This document shows positions 31,352-41,387 of a stretch of 64,000 nt of DNA, piece by piece; the first letter of the stretch is position 1; the number at the start of each line of letters is the position of its first letter. The DNA is taken from NCBI GenBank assembly GCA_946188165.1, contig CAMHTW010000009.1:1-64000 (forward strand), in the 5' to 3' direction. The DNA comes from an uncultured Prevotella sp. GTDB taxonomy: Bacteria; Bacteroidota; Bacteroidia; Bacteroidales; Bacteroidaceae. The notes beneath the pieces are model-generated. The model did not search any database. It was given only the letters and a program-made list of their open reading frames with translations, and had not been told where the DNA came from. The position numbers and the translations under genes were made by a program.

Positions 31352-32104
31352 ATGAAGAAACTGATTGTTTTAACAGCGATAGCACTCCTATTTAATATAT
31401 ACGCGTGGGCGCAGGAAGAAGTCAGCGACAGCATAGGCGGAGCTCCTGAAGAGCAGTTGGCACCTGCCGTCAATCCTAATATCATGTGCGAAGACACGTG
31501 CTCACACATTCACGGCATCGACCTGAGTCACTATCAGGGCAACGTGTTCTGGCAGACCATCGGCGATAACACCAACATGGCATACGTCTATCTGAAGGCT
31601 ACCGAGGGAGGTGACCGCATTGATGCCACATTCGAGCGTAACATCCAAATGGCTCACAGACACGGATTGAAGGTAGGGTCGTACCATTTCTATCGTCCGC
31701 TGACCGACCAGCAGCGCCAGTTGAAGAACTTCATGTCGCAGTGTCTGCCCGATGAACAGGACCTGATTCCGATGATTGACATCGAGTCAACAGGCGGTCT
31801 GGACACCGACGTGTTCTGCGACTCGCTATTCTATTTCCTGGACTTGGTGGAAGAAGCCTACCGGCAGAAGCCGTTGCTATATACGGGGCGCAACTTCTAC
31901 AACAAGCACCTGCTGGGCAAGGTGGACGACTATAAAATCATGATTGCCATGTATACCGACCAAGAACCCGTGGTGGCTGATGATCGCGATATTACCATGT
32001 GGCAATATACCGGTAAAGGACGTATTCAAGGTGTCAACGGCTATGTGGATAAGAGCCGTTTCATGGGTAATCATCATTTAAGGGAAATACGCTTCAAGCA
32101 TTAG
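31352..32104 (+). CDS. GH25 lysozyme, secreted
   Basis: This encodes 250 residues with a signal peptide (KKLIVLTAIALLFNIYAWAQ). It hydrolyses the beta-1,4 bond between N-acetylmuramic acid and N-acetylglucosamine. GH25 signatures: HGIDLSHYQG (catalytic Asp), LKATEG, VGSYHFYRP, PMIDIE (acid/base Glu) and DITMWQYTG. The ATG at 31352 follows TATCTTTG by about 20 bp, which excludes the longer frame. It could take part in remodelling or in attack on competing bacteria. Confidence 0.93.
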   Translation: MKKLIVLTAIALLFNIYAWAQEEVSDSIGGAPEEQLAPAVNPNIMCEDTCSHIHGIDLSHYQGNVFWQTIGDNTNMAYVYLKATEGGDRIDATFERNIQMAHRHGLKVGSYHFYRPLTDQQRQLKNFMSQCLPDEQDLIPMIDIESTGGLDTDVFCDSLFYFLDLVEEAYRQKPLLYTGRNFYNKHLLGKVDDYKIMIAMYTDQEPVVADDRDITMWQYTGKGRIQGVNGYVDKSRFMGNHHLREIRFKH

Positions 32105-32151
32105 CCAATAGCCAATTGCTAACAGCTAATACTGATACCAACTGTTAATCG

Positions 32152-32514
32152 CTATTCCTCGATATTGCGAATAGTGTGCATGAATTCGTTGAAATAAGCC
32201 TGTAACGACTCTCGTGTAAAGCGATTCATAACATGTTGCGAACGCATCAAGTTCAGTTTGAACTTGCCCAGCAACTCCTGATTACGCTCGCCATTTAACG
32301 CGAGGAACTGTTCGCGCAATGAATCGGAAGGCTGCAAGAAGAAATCATCACTATAACGGCGGAAACCATCGGCCACCCAAGGACCTATGCCATAGGCAAT
32401 GGTAAACTCGTAGAGTTTGTTCCATTTCCATTCGGACATGGGTTCAATAGCTTCCTGACCATAAAACTCGTCGCTGAAAACCAGTCGTTGCAGATTTCTG
32501 AATATAATGTCCAT
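32152..32514 (-). CDS. Small cytoplasmic protein, unknown
   Basis: This encodes 120 residues, starting at the ATG for MDIIFRNLQRLVFSDEFYGQ. It contains EPMSEWKWNKLYEFTIAYGI. I associate this pattern with N-terminal parts of uncharacterised nucleotidyltransferase-like proteins of Bacteroidota, but the catalytic region is missing and the protein ends with an amphipathic helix. It has no signal peptide and few lysines. It lies about 40 bp from the end of the antiporter gene on the same strand, so it may be co-transcribed with it. No function is assigned. Confidence 0.65.
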   Translation of the reverse strand: MDIIFRNLQRLVFSDEFYGQEAIEPMSEWKWNKLYEFTIAYGIGPWVADGFRRYSDDFFLQPSDSLREQFLALNGERNQELLGKFKLNLMRSQHVMNRFTRESLQAYFNEFMHTIRNIEE

Positions 32515-32554
32515 ATTCTTCACTATTCACTTTTCACTTTTAATTAGCGAAGCG

Positions 32555-33829
32555 CTAAGAGTAACGTTTGGGGTATCGTAACAAGATAGACAGCAAAGCG
32601 ACAATGCCGACTATTACCGGATAATAGAGGTAGGGTAGGATGCTGACGGGATTGAGCTGAGCCAGTCCGGCTGCCATTAACATTTGCGCACCGTAGGGAA
32701 TAAGCCCCTGCATGGTACACGAGAACGTGTCGAGAATGGAGGCACATTTGCGATTGTCAACGCCATAGCGGTCGCCAATCTGCTTGGCAATACCACCCAC
32801 AGTAAGAATGGCAACGGTATTGTTCGCCGTACAGAGGTTGACCATCGACACCAAAGCAGCTATCGACAATTCGGCACCACGTTTGTTGCTGACATGACTG
32901 GTAAGCAGTCGGATAAGGTAGTCGATACCGCCATTGTACTTGATAATTCCTAACAGTCCACCTGCCATCATCGTGATGATAATGAGTTCGCCCATGCCTA
33001 CGATACCTGTGCCCATTGCGCCCAACCAACCGTAGAAGTCGAAGCTGGAAGTCAGGAGTCCGATGAGTCCGCTCGACAGAATGCCCAAAGCCAGCACGGC
33101 CATGACGTTCATGCCGAAGATGGCTGTCAGCAATACTATTAAATAAGGTATAACCTTGACGAACGACACGTCTGGTACGTGTTGGGGCGAATGAATGCCT
33201 GAACCCATGAAGAGGTAGATGACAAACACCACCAGGGCGGAAGGCACTACAATGAAGGAGTTGACGCGGAACTTGTCGCTGAGACGGCATCCTTGAGTCT
33301 GAGTGGCAGCAATGGTCGTGTCGGAGATGAACGACAGGTTGTCGCCAAAGAACGAGCCACCCACGACGACTGCCGTCAGCAAGGCTATCGACGAACCAGT
33401 CTGCGAAGCAATGCCTGCAGCAATAGGCGTCAGTGCAACGATAGTGCCCACACTGGTGCCTATCGACAACGAGATAAAGCAAGCAGCCAGGAACAGTCCC
33501 GCCAACAGCATGTTGCCAGGCAGGAGCGTCAGCGAGAGGTTGACGGTAGCATCGATGGCGCCCATGATCTTTGCGGAATGAGCAAAGGCACCAGCCAGAA
33601 TGAAAATCCAGATCATCAGCATCATCTGCCCTGTTCCGGCACCACGACTGAAAATGTCGATGCGTTTGCCCAAAGGCAGACCACCGCAAACCACGACGGC
33701 ATATGCCGAAGCAGTCATGAAAGCCACCGTGATGGGCACTTTGTAGAAGTCACCAGCAATGATGCTGGTGACTAAATACAATAGGATGAACACCACGAGG
33801 GGTGATAATGCGATGAGTCCTTTTTTCAA
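32555..33829 (-). CDS. NhaC-family Na+/H+ antiporter
   Basis: This encodes 424 residues with about eleven hydrophobic segments. The family exchanges Na+ or organic ions for H+ across the inner membrane. SIGTSVGTIVALTPIAAG and GGSFFGDNLSFISDTTIAA are the family's hallmark loops. The start is a TTG at 33829; MKKGLIALSPLVVF is the usual beginning of this family, and no ATG fits. It lies downstream of uxaA and the LacI-type regulator on the same strand, so it may serve hexuronate uptake or the sodium balance that goes with it; transport of a sugar acid is an alternative worth testing. Confidence 0.88.
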   Translation of the reverse strand: MKKGLIALSPLVVFILLYLVTSIIAGDFYKVPITVAFMTASAYAVVVCGGLPLGKRIDIFSRGAGTGQMMLMIWIFILAGAFAHSAKIMGAIDATVNLSLTLLPGNMLLAGLFLAACFISLSIGTSVGTIVALTPIAAGIASQTGSSIALLTAVVVGGSFFGDNLSFISDTTIAATQTQGCRLSDKFRVNSFIVVPSALVVFVIYLFMGSGIHSPQHVPDVSFVKVIPYLIVLLTAIFGMNVMAVLALGILSSGLIGLLTSSFDFYGWLGAMGTGIVGMGELIIITMMAGGLLGIIKYNGGIDYLIRLLTSHVSNKRGAELSIAALVSMVNLCTANNTVAILTVGGIAKQIGDRYGVDNRKCASILDTFSCTMQGLIPYGAQMLMAAGLAQLNPVSILPYLYYPVIVGIVALLSILLRYPKRYS

Positions 33830-33875
33830 TTCTTAACTCTTAACTCTTAATTATCAATTGTCAATTATCAATTGA

Positions 33876-35372
33876 TCACAGCGTCACGCCGTTCTTGAAG
33901 ATTGATATTTCACGATAGCCGTTCTCCTCGTTGCGAGCCTTCTCGCCAGAAGCAACAGCCAGTACCTTGTCAATGAACTCAGGAACAATTTCCTGCATGG
34001 TACGGCCTTCTACCAGCTGACCAGCTGAGAAGTCGACCCAGTGAGGCTTGTTTTTGGCCAGAACAGGATTCGTTGCCACCTTCATCGTCGGAACGAAAGT
34101 GCCGAAAGGTGTGCCACGACCTGTAGTAAACAGCACGATGTGGCAACCGCAAGAGGCGAGGGCAGTAGAGGCTACGAGGTCGTTGCCGGGAGCAGAAAGT
34201 AGGTTCAGACCACTATTCTGCAGACGGTCTCCATACTCCATAACACCGCTAACAGGCGCCTTACCACACTTCTGCGTGCAGCCCAAAGCCTTGTCCTCGA
34301 GGGTCGAGATACCACCAGCCTTGTTGCCTGGAGAAGGATTCTCGCCCACGGGCTCGCCATGCGATAGGAAGTAGTTCTTGAAATTATTAATCATGGAAAC
34401 GGTCTGATTGAACAATTCCTTGTTCTCGCAGCGGTTCATCAGAATTGTCTCGGCACCAAACATCTCTGGTACCTCAGTCAGTACACTGGTACCACCCTGA
34501 GCCACGAGCCAGTCGGAGAATTCGCCAACCAGCGGATTGGCGGTAATGCCCGAGAAGCCGTCGGAACCGCCACACTTCAGACCCACGCGCAGTTTTGCAA
34601 CGCTGACATCCTGGCGCTTGTCTTGCTTGGCCTGAGCGTAAAGCTCGCGCAGAATCTGCATGCCAGCTTCCATCTCGTCGCCCTCAACACGCTGGGTAAC
34701 CAACAGCTTGATACGGCTCTTGTCGTAGTCGCCCAACATAGCCATGAAGTCCTCAGGCTGGTTGTTCTCACATCCCAAGCTCAGCACCAGTACGCCACCG
34801 GCATTGGGGTGCAGACAGATGTCGCGCAACACCTTGCGGGTGTTCTCGTGGTCCTCAGAGAGCTGAGAGCAGCCATAGTTGTGGTGCCAAGTCCATACGG
34901 CATCAATACCTTCTTCTTTAGTCTCTTTACGAAGTTGTTCGGCCAGACGCTCGGCAATACCGTTCACACAGCCCACAGTGGGCACAATCCATATTTCGTT
35001 GCGCACACCAACATCGCCGTTCTTACGGACATATCCCTTAAAGGTTCGCTTTTCGTCCTTAATACTAAGTCTCTCGTTTACAGGTTGGTATGTGTATTCG
35101 AGCGTTCCGCTTAGATTAGTCTTTAGGTTATTCTCATTGACCCAGTCGCCAGCCTTCAAGTCCTCGCGGGCATGACCGATAGGATAACCGTACTTGATGA
35201 TGTTTTCGCCTTGCTTAACGTCAACAATCAGAACTTTGTGACCGGCAGGCGTGTCCTGATTAACTGTGATTTGCTTACCATCCACCTCGATGATGTCGCC
35301 TTGTTTCTTAGCGCTCAGACACACTACCACTGAGTCAGCAGGATTAATTTTAAGAAATGTAGCTTGTTCCAT
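33876..35372 (-). CDS. uxaA: Altronate dehydratase
   Basis: This encodes 498 residues. UxaA converts D-altronate to 2-keto-3-deoxy-gluconate in galacturonate breakdown. The N-terminal SAF domain (about 1-95; INPADSVVVCL, GHKVLIVD, YPIGHA) is fused to the catalytic part, with GYVRKNGDVGVRN, the Cys-containing VPTVGCVNG, SLGCENNQ, KCGGSDGFSGITANP, ASCGCHIVLFTTGRG and PVLAKN. The start at 35372 is set by the SAF domain; the frame runs on upstream into the regulator gene. It lies 23 bp after the regulator gene and 46 bp before the antiporter. Confidence 0.94.
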   Translation of the reverse strand: MEQATFLKINPADSVVVCLSAKKQGDIIEVDGKQITVNQDTPAGHKVLIVDVKQGENIIKYGYPIGHAREDLKAGDWVNENNLKTNLSGTLEYTYQPVNERLSIKDEKRTFKGYVRKNGDVGVRNEIWIVPTVGCVNGIAERLAEQLRKETKEEGIDAVWTWHHNYGCSQLSEDHENTRKVLRDICLHPNAGGVLVLSLGCENNQPEDFMAMLGDYDKSRIKLLVTQRVEGDEMEAGMQILRELYAQAKQDKRQDVSVAKLRVGLKCGGSDGFSGITANPLVGEFSDWLVAQGGTSVLTEVPEMFGAETILMNRCENKELFNQTVSMINNFKNYFLSHGEPVGENPSPGNKAGGISTLEDKALGCTQKCGKAPVSGVMEYGDRLQNSGLNLLSAPGNDLVASTALASCGCHIVLFTTGRGTPFGTFVPTMKVATNPVLAKNKPHWVDFSAGQLVEGRTMQEIVPEFIDKVLAVASGEKARNEENGYREISIFKNGVTL

Positions 35373-35395
35373 AAAATAAATAATGTATTGTTTGT

Positions 35396-36463
35396 TTAAA
35401 TTGCTGTCCTTCTGTAGAAGTTCACATTTTCTCTGGTCAGGATTTCTATAGGCATGTAGTTCACAGGATTGACGGCACGCTTCATAACGATAGCATTGAA
35501 CAGCGCATCGACACTGGAGTAGCCTTGCTGATAAGCATGCTGGGCTATCAGGAACGAGATGCTGCCCTGCCTGATGCACTCTTCATTCTTGGGCACCATG
35601 TCGTAACCCATAATCTGAACGTTGCGTCGGTTGGTCTTCTGAAGGAACTGACCAACGAGGTGAGCCTTCGAATTGAACGTGATACAGTGATGCACCTTCG
35701 GATGATCCTTGAAGAATTTATCAAGAATCGAGTCGTATTCCTTGTGCTCCTCGTCCAACGGCAGATCCACTTCCGTAATTTTAACGTCGGGGAAGTGATC
35801 GACCATATAGTGACGGAAACCTGTTTCACGGTTAGCCTGCTGTTTGGAAGCCACCTTGCCGTCGCGAGTCTGTTTCATGAGGGCAATCTCTTTCTCCTTG
35901 CCAGCAATGAGCATCAGCATCTTGGCTGCAAAATAGCCACTGGCAAACGAGTCTTGTCCGAAGAAGGAAAGAGGCTTCAGGTCAGGCATGTACGAGTCCA
36001 GCAGCACGTATGGAATTTGACGCTCCGTCAGCTTCTCAGTAAAGCGGGCAGTCTGTTCCAAGGTTGTCGGCACGATAACCACGCCGTCAATCTTGGCCGT
36101 AAAGAATTCGCGTACCATGCGTGTGAATGCTGCATTATTGAAACGTTCGTAATAGACGAATTTGAGGGTGATGCCAAAGTCGCGCCGGAAATCCGTACAG
36201 GCCTGTGCCCCTTCTTCTATCTCGTCCCAATACGCCTCCTGTTCGTGTTTGGGAAGTACAACGTAGAAGTTGTACGTCTTGTTATAAGCCAGAGCCGAGG
36301 CATACATGTTGGGCTTGTAGTCCATCTCGTCCAAGGCCTTCTTTACCTTCTCAAGTGCCTTTGGAGACACGTTGGGACGATCGTGTAAGACACGATCCAC
36401 CGTACCGACACTAACACCGGCACGCTCAGCGATATCCTTAATCCTAATCTTTCCTGTTTCCAT
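35396..36463 (-). CDS. LacI-family transcriptional regulator
   Basis: This encodes 355 residues. An N-terminal LacI helix-turn-helix (IRIKDIAERAGVSVGTVDRV, then HDRPNVS) is followed by a periplasmic-binding-protein-type effector domain (YKPNMYASALAY to the C-terminus). The start at METGKI (36463) is preferred to a slightly longer frame. It is divergent from kdgK-eda and upstream of uxaA, so it very likely represses both arms in the absence of a hexuronate-pathway intermediate. The sequence between the divergent genes contains AAACGTTT, a candidate operator with the central CG usual for this family. Confidence 0.92.
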   Translation of the reverse strand: METGKIRIKDIAERAGVSVGTVDRVLHDRPNVSPKALEKVKKALDEMDYKPNMYASALAYNKTYNFYVVLPKHEQEAYWDEIEEGAQACTDFRRDFGITLKFVYYERFNNAAFTRMVREFFTAKIDGVVIVPTTLEQTARFTEKLTERQIPYVLLDSYMPDLKPLSFFGQDSFASGYFAAKMLMLIAGKEKEIALMKQTRDGKVASKQQANRETGFRHYMVDHFPDVKITEVDLPLDEEHKEYDSILDKFFKDHPKVHHCITFNSKAHLVGQFLQKTNRRNVQIMGYDMVPKNEECIRQGSISFLIAQHAYQQGYSSVDALFNAIVMKRAVNPVNYMPIEILTRENVNFYRRTAI

Positions 36464-36520
36464 AACTATGTGCAAAGGTAAATAAAAAAAACGAGACTGC
36501 CCCCAAACTTTGTTCTTTTT

Positions 36521-36601
36521 TTTAAAAAAAACGTTTACGGAAGTTTTTGGCAGTTTTTTTGGCGAATTTCTTGGTCAATTACAAAAAAAGCCGTAACTTT
36601 G
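36521..36601. promoter_or_regulatory. kdgK promoter and candidate LacI-type operator
   Basis: AAACGTTT (36529-36536) is a perfect palindrome with central CG in an A/T-rich setting. Downstream, TTGG (36571-36574), a 19-bp spacer and TAACTTTG (36594-36601) form the promoter for kdgK. Operator function is inferred from position and family. Confidence 0.45.
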
Positions 36602-36644
36602 CAGAAAAGTTAAACAAAGAATCATTTATTTAATACTAAAACAA

Positions 36645-37667
36645 ATGGCAAAGATTGTAACTTTAGGTGAGATTATGCTCCGCCTTTCGCCCATGGGCAA
36701 CGACCGTTTTATTCAGAGTGAGTCATTCCGCATCATCCCCGGTGGTGGTGAGGCTAACGTAGCTGTCAGTGTGGCTAACTATGGTCACGAGGCTTACTTT
36801 GTGTCAAAGCTGCCCAAGCACGAGATTGGTCAGATTGCAGTGAATGCACTCCGCCGCTATGGTGTCAACACCCAGTTTATTGCTCGTGGTGGCGACCGTG
36901 TTGGTTTGTACTATGCTGAGACTGGTGCAAGTATGCGTCCTTCAAAGGTTATCTACGACCGTGCCCACAGCTCTATTGCTGAAGCCGATCCTCAGGATTT
37001 CGACTTCGACGCTATCATGGAAGGCGCTGCCTGGTTCCACTGGAGTGGTATCACACCAGCTATTTCTGATAAGGCTGCCGAGCTGACCAAACTGGCTTGT
37101 GAGGCTGCTAAGCGTCATGGTGTGACGGTATCCGTTGACCTGAACTTCCGTAAGAAGCTGTGGACTTCAGAGAAAGCTATCTCTATCATGCGCCCGCTGA
37201 TGAAGTATGTTGACGTATGTATTGGCAACGAGGAAGACGCTGAGCTGTGCCTTGGTTTCAAGCCCGATGCCGACGTTGAGGGTGGTCAGACCGATGCTGC
37301 CGGTTACGAGGGCATCTTCAAGCAGATGATGAAGGAGTTCGGCTTCAAGTATGTCGTTTCTACGCTGCGCGAGAGCTATAGCGCTACTTTCAACGGCTGG
37401 AAGGCTCTGATTTACGATGGCAAGGAATTCTATCAGTCAAAACGTTACGAAATCAATCCTATCATTGACCGCGTAGGTGGTGGTGACTCGTTCTCTGGTG
37501 GTCTGATTCACGGTCTGCTGACTAAGCCGACTCAGGGCGAGGCTCTTGAGTTTGCTGTGGCTGCTTCTGCTCTGAAGCACACTATCAATGGTGACTTCAA
37601 CCTGGTTGGTGTTGACGAGGTCGAGAGTCTGGCTGGCGGTAATGCTAACGGACGCGTTCAGCGCTAA
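36645..37667 (+). CDS. kdgK: 2-keto-3-deoxygluconate kinase
   Basis: This encodes 340 residues, a PfkB-family sugar kinase. It phosphorylates KDG to KDPG. PfkB signatures are present: the N-terminal GGGEANVAVSVANYG and the C-terminal DRVGGGDSFSGGLIHGL with the catalytic Asp in GGGDSF. The KDG assignment rests mainly on context: uxaA makes KDG and the next gene splits KDPG. It begins about 40 bp after the TAACTTTG element. Confidence 0.92.
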   Translation: MAKIVTLGEIMLRLSPMGNDRFIQSESFRIIPGGGEANVAVSVANYGHEAYFVSKLPKHEIGQIAVNALRRYGVNTQFIARGGDRVGLYYAETGASMRPSKVIYDRAHSSIAEADPQDFDFDAIMEGAAWFHWSGITPAISDKAAELTKLACEAAKRHGVTVSVDLNFRKKLWTSEKAISIMRPLMKYVDVCIGNEEDAELCLGFKPDADVEGGQTDAAGYEGIFKQMMKEFGFKYVVSTLRESYSATFNGWKALIYDGKEFYQSKRYEINPIIDRVGGGDSFSGGLIHGLLTKPTQGEALEFAVAASALKHTINGDFNLVGVDEVESLAGGNANGRVQR

Positions 37668-37714
37668 AGCTAATTGATAATGGATAATTGATAATTCATT
37701 TTTTATTGATAATT

Positions 37715-38383
37715 ATGGCAAAGTTTGATAAGATAGCAGTCCTGAAGAAGATTGGTGAGACGGGTATGGTTCCTGTTTTCTATCACAAGGATTTGGAGAC
37801 TTGCAAGAATGTAGTAAAGGCTTGCTACGAGGGTGGCGTTCGTGCCTTTGAGTTTACAAACCGTGGTGACTTCGCACAGGAGATTTTCGGCGAGCTGGTC
37901 AAGTGGGCCGACAAGGAATGTCCTGAATTGGCTCTGGGTATTGGCTCTATCGTCGATGCGCCTACCGCAGCCATGTATATTCAGCTGGGTGCCTGCTTCG
38001 TTGTAGGTCCGCTGCTGAATCCTGACATCGCTCCTGTCTGCAACCGCCGTCTCGTTCCTTACTGCCCAGGTTGTATGACTGTCAGCGAGATTGGTAAGGC
38101 TCAGGAGTTGGGTTGCGACTTGACGAAAGTATTCCCTGGCGACGTTGTTGGTCCAAACATGGTAAAAGGCCTGAAGGCTCCAATGCCTTGGTCAAAGATC
38201 ATGGTGACTGGCGGTGTTGCTCCTGAGGAGGAGAACCTGAAGGGCTGGTTTAAGGCTGGTGTCTTCTGCGTCGGCATGGGTTCTAAGCTCTTCCCAAGTG
38301 ACAAGGTGAAGGCCGGCGACTGGCAGTATGTAACTGACAAGTGCAAGGAAGCACTGGGTTATGTGGCTAAGGCTCGCGCTTAA
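37715..38383 (+). CDS. eda: KDPG (and possibly KHG) aldolase
   Basis: This encodes 222 residues. It cleaves 2-keto-3-deoxy-6-phosphogluconate to pyruvate and glyceraldehyde-3-phosphate, ending the hexuronate route. Family segments: [19 protein letters not shown] (Glu of the active site), [35 protein letters not shown] (Schiff-base Lys) and [13 protein letters not shown]. The start at 37715 follows a low-complexity TTGATAATT tract. Its last 23 bases overlap the start of the sensor kinase gene, so the uronate arm and the sensor may be read on one transcript. Confidence 0.93.
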   Translation: MAKFDKIAVLKKIGETGMVPVFYHKDLETCKNVVKACYEGGVRAFEFTNRGDFAQEIFGELVKWADKECPELALGIGSIVDAPTAAMYIQLGACFVVGPLLNPDIAPVCNRRLVPYCPGCMTVSEIGKAQELGCDLTKVFPGDVVGPNMVKGLKAPMPWSKIMVTGGVAPEEENLKGWFKAGVFCVGMGSKLFPSDKVKAGDWQYVTDKCKEALGYVAKARA

Positions 38384-41300
38384 CACGCTGTTTGCACTAC
38401 TTATATTTTCAGCTTGTTCATCGCCAGATAGGCAGGCGATGGACAGGCTGAATACTTTATCATATGCCTATCATTACCGCGATATTGACTCTGTAGAACA
38501 CTATGCCTTAGCAGCGAAAGAAACTGCTGAAGGACTGAACAATCTGGCTTTTGTTAAGATTGTCAGGATGGATTACAAGGCTGCCGAGGACTATCTGAAT
38601 CAGATTCCAGAGATGACTGACAACCAGTTGGAACTACTGGTGTGCTATGTGCAGCAGATGCGTTTGTGTCAGCGTCGTTCCCGTAATAAGGATTATCACG
38701 ACTTCCGTGAACGCGCCATCACTTGTATGAAGCGTATTGACGAAGAACATGACAAACTGGACGAACGTCAACAGGGTAGATTACGCTATGCAGAAACGGA
38801 GTTTGCCATTGTCAACTCCACCTATTATTATTATGTAGGATTGGAACGCCAGTCCATCGAAGCCCTGCAACAGCTGAACCTTCACGAACTGCGTCGTGAT
38901 ACGGCTCAGTACCTGAACTACTTGTATAACGTTGGTGCAGGCGGTATTCTGACCGAGGGTACGCCCAACCAGATACATGCTGAGGAGATAGACTATCTGC
39001 ACCGTTGCCTGTCTATCGCCCAGCGTTACCATTTTACTTACTTTGAGGCACAGGCCAAGGAGGCTTTGGCTGAGCATGAGGATGACATCAAACTGGCAGA
39101 AGAGGCGCTGGAGTTATTTAAACAATATGGTGATGTCTACCAGATTGCAGGTGCCTATCGTACGTTGGCCTCCTGCTATCATGCCTTAGACGACAACGAA
39201 CAGGCATTGGTCTACCTGTCGAAAGCCTTGGAGGACCAGCGCATCAATCAGGCCCCCGACTTGGTGGCGAGCATTCGCGAACAGTTGTCGGTGGCATACG
39301 CAGCAGTGAACGACAAACAACAAAGCGACTACAATCGTAATATCTATATAGACCTGCAGGAGCAGACGCGCCAGGACCGCGAGTTAGAGGCGCGCGCCGA
39401 GACGCTGGACCGTTCGGCAAGCCAGCTCAACTGGATGATACTGGCCGTGCTGGTTGCCATTATCCTGTTGCTGTTCCTGTTGTGGCTGTTCAATCATTTG
39501 AACCAGCGGCAAAAGGAAGACCACGCATTGGACGACCTGCTGGAACAAAAGAATGAGGAGGTTGCTGAAGCTCGCCTACGTGTCAGCAATAACGAACGCC
39601 GACACTTGGAACAACGTGCCAAGGTGTCGCTCATCATGAGTATCACGCCTCTGATAGACCGCATCCTGTATACCGTTGACCATTACGCGAACGACGACAG
39701 TCAGCTGGACTATATCCGTGAACTCACCGACAACATCAATCAGCAAAACAATCTGCTGACGCGCTGGATTCAGCTGCGGCAGGGAGAGCTGAATCTGCAT
39801 ATAGAAAGTTTCCGCCTGCAGGAATTGTTTGACATCATTGCCCGTAGCAAGACAAGTTTTGAGATGAAGGGTGTTGATTTGCAGGTAGAACCGGTTGATG
39901 CTACCGTGAAAGCCGACCGCGTGCTGACACTCTTTATGATTAACACGCTGGCCGACAATGCCCGTAAGTTTACAGAACGTGGTGGTAGTGTCAACGTTTC
40001 TGCCACTGTCGGCAACGACTATGTTGAGATATCCGTCAAGGACACAGGCTGTGGCATGAGTGAAGATGCTTTGGCTCATGTCTTTGAGCATAAGGTTTCA
40101 GACAAGGGGACGCGCTCGCATGGTTTCGGACTGATGAACTGCAAGGGTATCATCGAGAAATACCGTAAGATGAGCCAGTTGTTCAATGTCTGTATGTTGT
40201 CAGCTGAGAGCGAGGAAGGCAGGGGTTCGCGTTTCTTCTTCCGACTGCCTAAGGGCATTGTCAGGCTTTTGGCTATGGGCTTTTGGCTATGGGCTATGGG
40301 CCAACCACTAACTGCTAACAGCCAACCGTTAAAACCCGACAATCCCATTGAACGTGCACATATCTTTGCCGATTCAGCCTATTTCTGTAACGTCAATGGT
40401 CATTATGAACGTACGTTGCAGTTTGCCGATTCCTGCTATAAGTATCTCAATCTGCAGTACAACACATTGCGTCCCAATAGTCAGCTGCTCATGGTGTCGC
40501 AGGGCAACAGTAGGCAGATGCCTGCCGAGATACAGTGGTATCATGAAAGCATTGACATCAACTATCAGATTATTCTCGACATTCGCAACGAGAGTGCCGT
40601 TGCTGCCCTGTCGCTGCACCGGTGGTCGCTCTATAATTATAATAATAAGGTATATACGCAACTGTTCAAGGAAATGTCGGCAGATAATACGCTGGCCGAC
40701 TATTGTCGTACGATGCAGCAGTCGCAGATTAACAAGCGCATAGCAGTGATGCTGTTGATCGTATTGTTACTGTTGATAGTACCTGCCTACTACATGCTTT
40801 ATTATCGTCACCGACTTCATGAACGCTTCAAGCGCGAGCGCATGCAGCTGGATAATATCGAGATGGCCGACGACGAACTGCACCGCTTGGAGCTGGAAGC
40901 CGCCAATCTGCATGTGGCCAACAATGTGCTCGACAACTGCCTGTCTGCTCTCAAGCACGAGACCATGTACTATCCCGACCGTATTCGGCAGTTGGTGGAT
41001 AATGGCGACCTTAACGCCTTACGCGAGGTAACGCAATACTATCGCCAGTTGTACGGCATACTGAGCGAACAGGCCATGCGGCAGGTTGAGCAGGTGCGCC
41101 TGCACGTGCATCCCATGACGCTCTACGGCCAGCAGGTGTTGGGCGACGAGAACCTGCTGCGCTACCTCTTCGAGATGATGAAGCCATCTAATGTTCAGGC
41201 AAATGCTAAAGACGAGCAGTACGTGTCGTTTACGATGAATGCTGCATTCAGGTCGGATATCGACAGGTGGATGTGCCGCCAAATCGTTCGCGATCATGGC

Positions 41301-41387
41301 GAGGCTACGCATCGTCGCGGTTGTGGCATTACGGTAGAAGAAAACGAAATAACTATTACATTACCCAGATACAATGGAAAAATTTAA
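38361..41387 (+). CDS. Large TPR sensor kinase, DUF5112/DUF5113-like, with second membrane module
   Basis: This encodes 1008 residues. Order: lipoprotein-type signal ([15 protein letters not shown]), periplasmic TPR-like helices to about 350, transmembrane helix ([20 protein letters not shown]), coil, then a histidine-kinase ATPase domain with [28 protein letters not shown] and [12 protein letters not shown]. After this comes a hydrophobic stretch ([15 protein letters not shown]) encoded by repeated GGCTATGGGC words, a second TPR-like region, a third transmembrane helix ([20 protein letters not shown]) and a cytoplasmic tail. A canonical HE/HD phospho-site is not obvious near residues 410-430. 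The layout matches the DUF5112-HATPase-DUF5113 sensors I know from Bacteroides. The following response regulator overlaps by 14 bases. Confidence 0.82.
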   Translation: MWLRLALNTLFALLIFSACSSPDRQAMDRLNTLSYAYHYRDIDSVEHYALAAKETAEGLNNLAFVKIVRMDYKAAEDYLNQIPEMTDNQLELLVCYVQQMRLCQRRSRNKDYHDFRERAITCMKRIDEEHDKLDERQQGRLRYAETEFAIVNSTYYYYVGLERQSIEALQQLNLHELRRDTAQYLNYLYNVGAGGILTEGTPNQIHAEEIDYLHRCLSIAQRYHFTYFEAQAKEALAEHEDDIKLAEEALELFKQYGDVYQIAGAYRTLASCYHALDDNEQALVYLSKALEDQRINQAPDLVASIREQLSVAYAAVNDKQQSDYNRNIYIDLQEQTRQDRELEARAETLDRSASQLNWMILAVLVAIILLLFLLWLFNHLNQRQKEDHALDDLLEQKNEEVAEARLRVSNNERRHLEQRAKVSLIMSITPLIDRILYTVDHYANDDSQLDYIRELTDNINQQNNLLTRWIQLRQGELNLHIESFRLQELFDIIARSKTSFEMKGVDLQVEPVDATVKADRVLTLFMINTLADNARKFTERGGSVNVSATVGNDYVEISVKDTGCGMSEDALAHVFEHKVSDKGTRSHGFGLMNCKGIIEKYRKMSQLFNVCMLSAESEEGRGSRFFFRLPKGIVRLLAMGFWLWAMGQPLTANSQPLKPDNPIERAHIFADSAYFCNVNGHYERTLQFADSCYKYLNLQYNTLRPNSQLLMVSQGNSRQMPAEIQWYHESIDINYQIILDIRNESAVAALSLHRWSLYNYNNKVYTQLFKEMSADNTLADYCRTMQQSQINKRIAVMLLIVLLLLIVPAYYMLYYRHRLHERFKRERMQLDNIEMADDELHRLELEAANLHVANNVLDNCLSALKHETMYYPDRIRQLVDNGDLNALREVTQYYRQLYGILSEQAMRQVEQVRLHVHPMTLYGQQVLGDENLLRYLFEMMKPSNVQANAKDEQYVSFTMNAAFRSDIDRWMCRQIVRDHGEATHRRGCGITVEENEITITLPRYNGKI

